Position numbers and translations under genes: made by a program
In this document: positions 5,105-8,450 of the stretch, in pieces
Position numbering within the stretch: position 1 is the stretch's first letter
Layout: every line of letters starts with the position of its first letter
DNA from: Flavisolibacter sp.
GTDB lineage: Bacteria; Bacteroidota; Bacteroidia; Chitinophagales; Chitinophagaceae
NCBI GenBank assembly: GCA_017745135.1
Contig: JAGIAB010000140.1
Span: 1 to 8,450 of the forward strand
Length of the DNA: 8,450 bases
Direction of reading: 5' to 3'
Notes under the pieces: generated by a model
Seen by the model: the letters and a program-made list of their open reading frames with translations, nothing else
Database searches by the model: none
What the model was told of the DNA's origin: nothing

Positions 5105-6358
5105 TCATTTCAGCACTTTCAGCTTTACCATTTCAATGCGGGTATCGCTTACGCTGAGAATATCGAATTCATAATCGTCAATGATGATCCTTTCCTTTTG
5201 TTGAGGAATGGCTTCGTGATGATTGATAATATATCCGGACAACGTTTCGGATTCATTGTTCGGAAATTCCAGTTGATATTTTTCGGAAATATGATCTAAT
5301 TCCAGTCGTCCTGAAAAAATGTATTCATTTTCTGACAGTCGTTTTTCTACAAACTCCTCGCTGTCATATTCGTCATGAATTTCGCCGAAGATTTCCTCCA
5401 AAATATCTTCCATTGTTACAATACCGGCGGTACCACCAAATTCATCCACCACCCAGGCAATGCTTTTTCTTTCTTTGGTAAAACGTGTAATGAGATCGAT
5501 AGCACTCATGCTCTCAGGCACTGCAGGTATCGGCAACAAAATTGATTGAAGGTCCTCCGGATGCTTGAACATGGCTAATTGATGAACATATCCAAGAATA
5601 TGATCGATATTGCCTTCATAAACGACCAGTTTACTAAGCTTGGTATCAATAAATTTTTCGCGAACTTTCTGAATGGGATAATTGATCTCCACGCCAATAA
5701 TTTCTTTCCGGGGAACTAAACACTGGCGTACTTTAACATTGTGAAAATTCAGGGCATTATCAAACAGTTCTGTATCCAGTTTTGCGGGTTCGTCATCCTC
5801 GGCATTCGGTTGAAATAAGGTATCCAGTGAGCCTGCTGCAAATACTTCTTTTTCTTCATTAATGCGAACATTGAAAATGTATTTCAACACCCAATCTGAT
5901 AAACCAATAAATAATTGACCGATCGGTTGAAGTATTTGATAAAAGACATTAATCACCCAAACCAGCCTTGTAAGAATTACGTTGCTGTTGGCTCTGAATA
6001 TGGCACGTGGAATGAACTCGGCAAAAATGAGAACAATGAATGTTGCCAGCAAAATATCTAAAAGCAAACGGGCAAGATCGTTGTGAAGACGAATTAAATC
6101 CCATAAAGGCCTTGTTACTTCACTAAACAGTAAAACAAATGAAACAAGGAAAAGGGTAAATCCAATTAAAGTAGTGCTTAAAAAAAGCTGGGGATTTTCT
6201 ATAAAACGTGAGAGCAGCACAGCGCTGTACCTTCCCTGTTTTTTTTTCAATTCAATTCCAAAACGGTTAGCACTGTAGAATCCCATTTCAATCCCTGCAA
6301 AAAATCCCATCATCAGGATGGTAACAAAAAACCAAACCAGCGTAGTAACGGCGATCAT
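5105..6358 (-). CDS. CNNM (DUF21) / CBS-pair / CorC_HlyC-domain membrane protein
   Basis: A 417-aa inner-membrane protein of the hemolysin C / CorC / CNNM family, whose characterised members are linked to Mg2+ or divalent-cation transport or sensing. The N-terminal CNNM domain (about 1-165) starts with the typical FFAGIEMGFYSANRFGIELKKK (split: FFAGIEMGFY then SANRFGIELKKK), with further helices near 55-80, 97-120 and 130-152; its usual ExxPK motif reads AEFIPR. A CBS pair follows (about 208-325), ending in the hallmark AWVVDEFGGTAGIVTMEDIL (302-320). The acidic linker HDEYDSEE leads to a CorC_HlyC domain (about 340-415). The protein has one membrane domain and standard order, so nothing is missing. 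It starts 32 bp after gmk and is likely co-transcribed. Older 'hemolysin' labels should not be read as toxin activity. It is not clearly GldE, the gliding-linked homologue. Confidence 0.92.
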   Translation of the reverse strand: MIAVTTLVWFFVTILMMGFFAGIEMGFYSANRFGIELKKKQGRYSAVLLSRFIENPQLFLSTTLIGFTLFLVSFVLLFSEVTRPLWDLIRLHNDLARLLLDILLATFIVLIFAEFIPRAIFRANSNVILTRLVWVINVFYQILQPIGQLFIGLSDWVLKYIFNVRINEEKEVFAAGSLDTLFQPNAEDDEPAKLDTELFDNALNFHNVKVRQCLVPRKEIIGVEINYPIQKVREKFIDTKLSKLVVYEGNIDHILGYVHQLAMFKHPEDLQSILLPIPAVPESMSAIDLITRFTKERKSIAWVVDEFGGTAGIVTMEDILEEIFGEIHDEYDSEEFVEKRLSENEYIFSGRLELDHISEKYQLEFPNNESETLSGYIINHHEAIPQQKERIIIDDYEFDILSVSDTRIEMVKLKVLK

Positions 6359-6390
6359 GTTGAAGTAAAGATATAAAAACTGCGCAGAGG

Positions 6391-6966
6391 TTAGCTAAAG
6401 GCTTTCACAATATCTTCAGCCTGCTTTTTTGCCCTTTCTAAATCGTCATTAACGATAATATGATCGAAGGAATGTTTAAAAGAAAGCTCATAGGAGGCTT
6501 TGTTCACTCTGGCATTCAATGATTCTTCGTTTTCCGTTCCTCTTGACTGAAGACGCCGTTTCAATTCCTCAACACTGGGCGGCTCAATAAATAAGGAAAG
6601 CGTAGTCTCAGGATATTGTTGCTGAACATGAATGGCCCCTTTTACATCTATATCCAAAACAGGAATTTTTCCTTCATTCCATATTCTGGCCAGTTCGGAT
6701 TTTAAAGTGCCGTAATATTTTCCTTCGTAAACCATTTCCCATTCTACAAATTCGTCGTGCTGGATCTTATTGGTGAACTCTTCTTCACTCATAAAATAAT
6801 AATCCACTCCATTTTTTTCATTTCCTCTTGCCTTGCGGGTAGCTGCCGAAATTGAAAAAGCAAGTTTGCCGGGAAAAGTTTCTAATAAATATTTAGTGAT
6901 ACTGGTTTTACCTGCTCCGGACGGAGCCGTGATTACGATGATCTTTTGCTGGTTATTTATAGTCAT
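6391..6966 (-). CDS. gmk: Guanylate kinase
   Basis: A 191-aa cytoplasmic enzyme that phosphorylates GMP (and dGMP) to GDP using ATP, essential for guanine nucleotide supply. The P-loop APSGAGKTS is at residues 14-22, and the first position is Ala where many homologues have Gly. The GMP-binding region SAATRKARGNEKNGVDYYF (40-58) contains Ser40, Arg44, Arg47 and Tyr56, matching the SxTTRxxRxGExxGxxY pattern. FVEWEMVYEGKYYGT (73-87) and VLDIDVKGA follow, and the lid-side Arg-rich stretch ELKRRLQSRGTE lies near 133-144. Length is at the short end of the family (E. coli 207 aa), lacking only terminal extensions. The start ATG at 6964-6966 has a promoter-like TAACTTAG 15 bp upstream. It heads a minus-strand run with the CNNM gene and is divergent from the AraC-type regulator. 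Confidence 0.97.
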   Translation of the reverse strand: MTINNQQKIIVITAPSGAGKTSITKYLLETFPGKLAFSISAATRKARGNEKNGVDYYFMSEEEFTNKIQHDEFVEWEMVYEGKYYGTLKSELARIWNEGKIPVLDIDVKGAIHVQQQYPETTLSLFIEPPSVEELKRRLQSRGTENEESLNARVNKASYELSFKHSFDHIIVNDDLERAKKQAEDIVKAFS

Positions 6967-6981
6967 TGCCGGATAAAACTG

Positions 6982-7010
6982 CTAAGTTAGGCTGTACTCG
7001 TTTTATAAAA
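6982..7010 (-). promoter_or_regulatory. Possible gmk promoter
   Basis: The minus strand has TAACTTAG (6982-6989), one mismatch from TAnnTTTG, with TTTT (7007-7010) 17 nt upstream. The element ends 15 nt before the gmk ATG, nearly the same spacing as the better tatC promoter. Confidence 0.35.
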
Positions 7011-7025
7011 GGCCGGTTTTAACTT

Positions 7026-7053
7026 TTTGCTGTTTTTGGAAAAAGATAATTTG
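7026..7053 (+). promoter_or_regulatory. Possible promoter of the AraC-family gene
   Basis: The plus strand has TTTG (7026-7029), a 17-nt spacer, then TAATTTG (7047-7053), one base shorter than the TAnnTTTG consensus. It ends 5 nt before the GTG start, which would give an almost leaderless mRNA. The call is tentative. Confidence 0.27.
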
Positions 7054-7058
7054 GAACC

Positions 7059-7907
7059 GTGCAGCATGTCGAATTTTTCCATAAAGACCATTTCGAATAT
7101 CGCTACCGTCGCCGGAAGGCAAATCAATCTTTGTCTCAATTCATTGATTTTTTCTGGGAAACCGATTTTGATGCGTTGTATGAACAATATCCCGAAGGAT
7201 TTTCAGATGCTTTGTTTCCAAACGTTGGTTATACGTATTTAATCAACCTGGGAACTCCGTTTGTTATGCAATTGGAAGACGAGCATTTTGAAATGAAGTC
7301 CGATGGTTTTTTGCCAAGACATAAAAACATGATCTGTCATCATTCGAAAGGCAATAAAATTTTCGGGATAAAATTTAAAGTATCCCCTGTTGTTTTTGAA
7401 AAGAAGGTGAACTTCTCCGAATACAAGGAATACATTTTCCCACTGGCTTATCTTATCGACAGAAAAATTACAGAGAAAATAAAAGCAGCGTCTTCCTTTG
7501 AAGAAAGAATGCAGATTGTTTCTGATTATTATGATGGCATTGTTGAAAAATATTCGGGCTCTTTAAAACAGGTTGAAATTGTTACCAGCATTTTAAAGGA
7601 TTGTGCTGATAGCAATACCTTCAATGTTTCCATTGAAGATTTGTCTCAACAATACAATATCAGCTCCAGAACCCTGCAGCGTTATTTTGAAGCGGCTACC
7701 AGCATTAACAGCAAGCAGGCCTTGCAAATAATGCGGATACGAAAAGCCATTGAACACCTGACTTCTTCATCCAACGATTTTCATTACAGTATTTATGGCT
7801 ATTACGACTACAGCCATTTTTATAAACACCTGAAACAATTTTTGAACCGGCATTCTATTAATATCGCCCAACCGCATTTGCAACTATTGAAAGCAAAACA
7901 GCAATAA
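7059..7907 (+). CDS. AraC-family transcriptional regulator with DUF6597-like N-terminal domain
   Basis: A 282-aa cytoplasmic DNA-binding regulator. Residues about 15-115 (LSQFIDFFWETDF, then PNVGYTYLINLG, then RHKNMICHHSKGNKIFGIKF) resemble the DUF6597 sensor domain often found before AraC-type helix-turn-helix domains in Bacteroidota. Residues about 190-268 form the AraC HTH pair, with SIEDLSQQYNISSRTLQRYF and a second helix region ending YGYYDYSHFYKHLKQFL, close to the family signature GYxDxSHF. The usual GxSPxxY segment between the two HTH units is degenerate (TSINSKQAL). The start is GTG at 7059: an in-frame TAA lies at 7047-7049 and the next in-frame ATG is at residue 70, inside the sensor domain. 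The gene is divergent from gmk, but its ligand and targets cannot be read from sequence. Confidence 0.85.
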   Translation: MQHVEFFHKDHFEYRYRRRKANQSLSQFIDFFWETDFDALYEQYPEGFSDALFPNVGYTYLINLGTPFVMQLEDEHFEMKSDGFLPRHKNMICHHSKGNKIFGIKFKVSPVVFEKKVNFSEYKEYIFPLAYLIDRKITEKIKAASSFEERMQIVSDYYDGIVEKYSGSLKQVEIVTSILKDCADSNTFNVSIEDLSQQYNISSRTLQRYFEAATSINSKQALQIMRIRKAIEHLTSSSNDFHYSIYGYYDYSHFYKHLKQFLNRHSINIAQPHLQLLKAKQQ

Positions 7908-7933
7908 AAAAAGTCCCCTGGAAAAGGGACTTT
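7906..7933 (-). terminator. Intrinsic terminator between convergent genes, strong on the minus strand
   Basis: An 8-bp stem AAAGTCCC (7910-7917) / GGGACTTT (7926-7933) has an 8-nt loop. On the minus strand it is followed by a run of seven T (7906-7912), making a good terminator for the outer-membrane gene. On the plus strand only the stem's own TTT follows, so it is weak for the AraC gene, whose stop codon touches it. Confidence 0.85.
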
Positions 7934-7967
7934 AGGTATGAATTGTATATGCTTAAGAGAAAACGTT

Positions 7968-8450
7968 TTAACTTCCTCCTGCTCTTTGCCGTTCTTCTTC
8001 TGATGCAGTTGTTCTTTTGCGTGCCTGCTGAACTTTATTGTTACCAAAACGATAGGTAAAGCTTAGGTTGGCCACACGGGTTTCCCTGTAGGCATGCCAG
8101 TTTTCAATGTAGCGGCCTTCGTACGTAACCGTAGCTCTTGGAAGATTTGTCCAGAAAATATCAGTGATGTTAGCCCTGATTGTTCCTTTTCCTTTCAGCA
8201 CAGATTTTTGTCCGCCTACGGCCAGGCCCCATTGTGTTCTTGTTTTCATATAGCCGTATTGACCGCCTGTGTTGGTGTTAGCATTGAGTTCTGCAGCCCA
8301 TCCTTTTTTAAATGTGAAGGTGTTGTTGGTTCTAACACTTGCAGAAGGTGCACCTTTATGCAATTCAGAACCACCAAGATTACCATTGAATTTATTGTAG
8401 TAAAAATTCAAATTGTTGATCATGTTCCACCACTTGCTCACTTTTACCGG
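7968..8450 (-). CDS. Outer-membrane beta-barrel protein of TonB-receptor-like type, C-terminal part (5' truncated by window)
   Basis: The last 160 residues of a larger outer-membrane protein; the frame is open to the window edge and begins PVKVSKWWNM. Alternating hydrophobic and polar beta-strands are evident (LNFYYNKFNG, TNNTFTFKKGWAAELNANT, QWGLAVGGQKSVL, TIRANITDIFW, ATVTYEGRYIENW, and VANLSFTYRFG). This matches the Bacteroidota 'outer membrane beta-barrel protein' group (PF14905-type barrels of TonB-dependent receptor-like proteins). The last strand is followed by a 24-residue charged tail (NNKVQQARKRTTASEEERQR, then AGGS), whereas most barrel proteins end in an aromatic residue; such tails are familiar in this group, from memory. 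Substrate and full domain layout (plug, CarboxypepD-like domain) lie outside the window. A strong terminator follows the stop codon. Confidence 0.85.
   Translation of the reverse strand, partial: PVKVSKWWNMINNLNFYYNKFNGNLGGSELHKGAPSASVRTNNTFTFKKGWAAELNANTNTGGQYGYMKTRTQWGLAVGGQKSVLKGKGTIRANITDIFWTNLPRATVTYEGRYIENWHAYRETRVANLSFTYRFGNNKVQQARKRTTASEEERQRAGGS

Noticed and set aside
7000..7021. TTTTATAAAA palindrome and two GTTTTA copies 16 bp apart as an AraC operator
   Set aside because: The copies are short and AT-rich and expected by chance; there is no second independent site to support an operator.
6987..7242. 66-aa minus and 71-aa plus open frames around the AraC start
   Set aside because: Both overlap the AraC N-terminal coding region in other frames, and neither shows a family feature.
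7820..8047. 75-aa minus-strand open frame across the AraC/outer-membrane junction
   Set aside because: It spans the terminator and overlaps two better-supported genes.

Overview
The window looks like an ordinary chromosomal stretch of a low-GC Bacteroidota bacterium, most likely Chitinophagaceae or a close relative. The signs are a PheS carrying a four-cysteine knuckle, a CarboxypepD/TonB-type outer-membrane barrel protein with a charged tail, a short (about 190 aa) guanylate kinase, an AraC regulator with a DUF6597-like front half, weak Shine-Dalgarno sites, and sequences resembling the Bacteroidota -33/-7 promoter (TTTG / TAnnTTTG). The taxonomic call rests on family resemblance and was not tested by a search.

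Layout. Positions 1-438 (+) hold the last 145 codons of pheS. A nested inverted repeat with an intrinsic terminator (434-556) follows and separates it from two minus-strand genes: a 63-aa single-pass membrane protein (561-752) and an unrecognised four-helix membrane protein (811-1386). Divergent from these, only 37 bp away, is a stand-alone 3-hydroxybutyryl-CoA dehydrogenase (1424-2272, +). The next 294 bp hold no gene but contain three hairpins.

From 6966 down to 2567 all genes are on the minus strand, in the order gmk (guanylate kinase), a CNNM/CBS/CorC-type membrane protein, tatC, and an exported M28-family metallopeptidase. Gaps are 32 bp (gmk to CNNM), 155 bp (CNNM to tatC) and 34 bp (tatC to peptidase). 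The 155-bp gap contains a heptanucleotide repeat array and a good promoter match in front of tatC, so gmk+CNNM and tatC+peptidase are probably two transcription units that may be joined by read-through.

Divergent from gmk is an AraC-family regulator with a GTG start (7059-7907, +). It converges on the 3' end of an outer-membrane beta-barrel gene (7968-8450, -) that runs off the window, and a strong minus-strand terminator lies between them.

I see no coherent new system here: no CRISPR array, toxin-antitoxin pair, transposase, defence cluster or RNA gene that I can support. The most interesting material is intergenic: the 26-bp-armed nested palindrome whose left arm contains the pheS stop codon, the in-phase heptamer array at 5027-5103, and the hairpin cluster at 2323-2549. 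All three sit at gene 3' ends, as dispersed repeat families often do.
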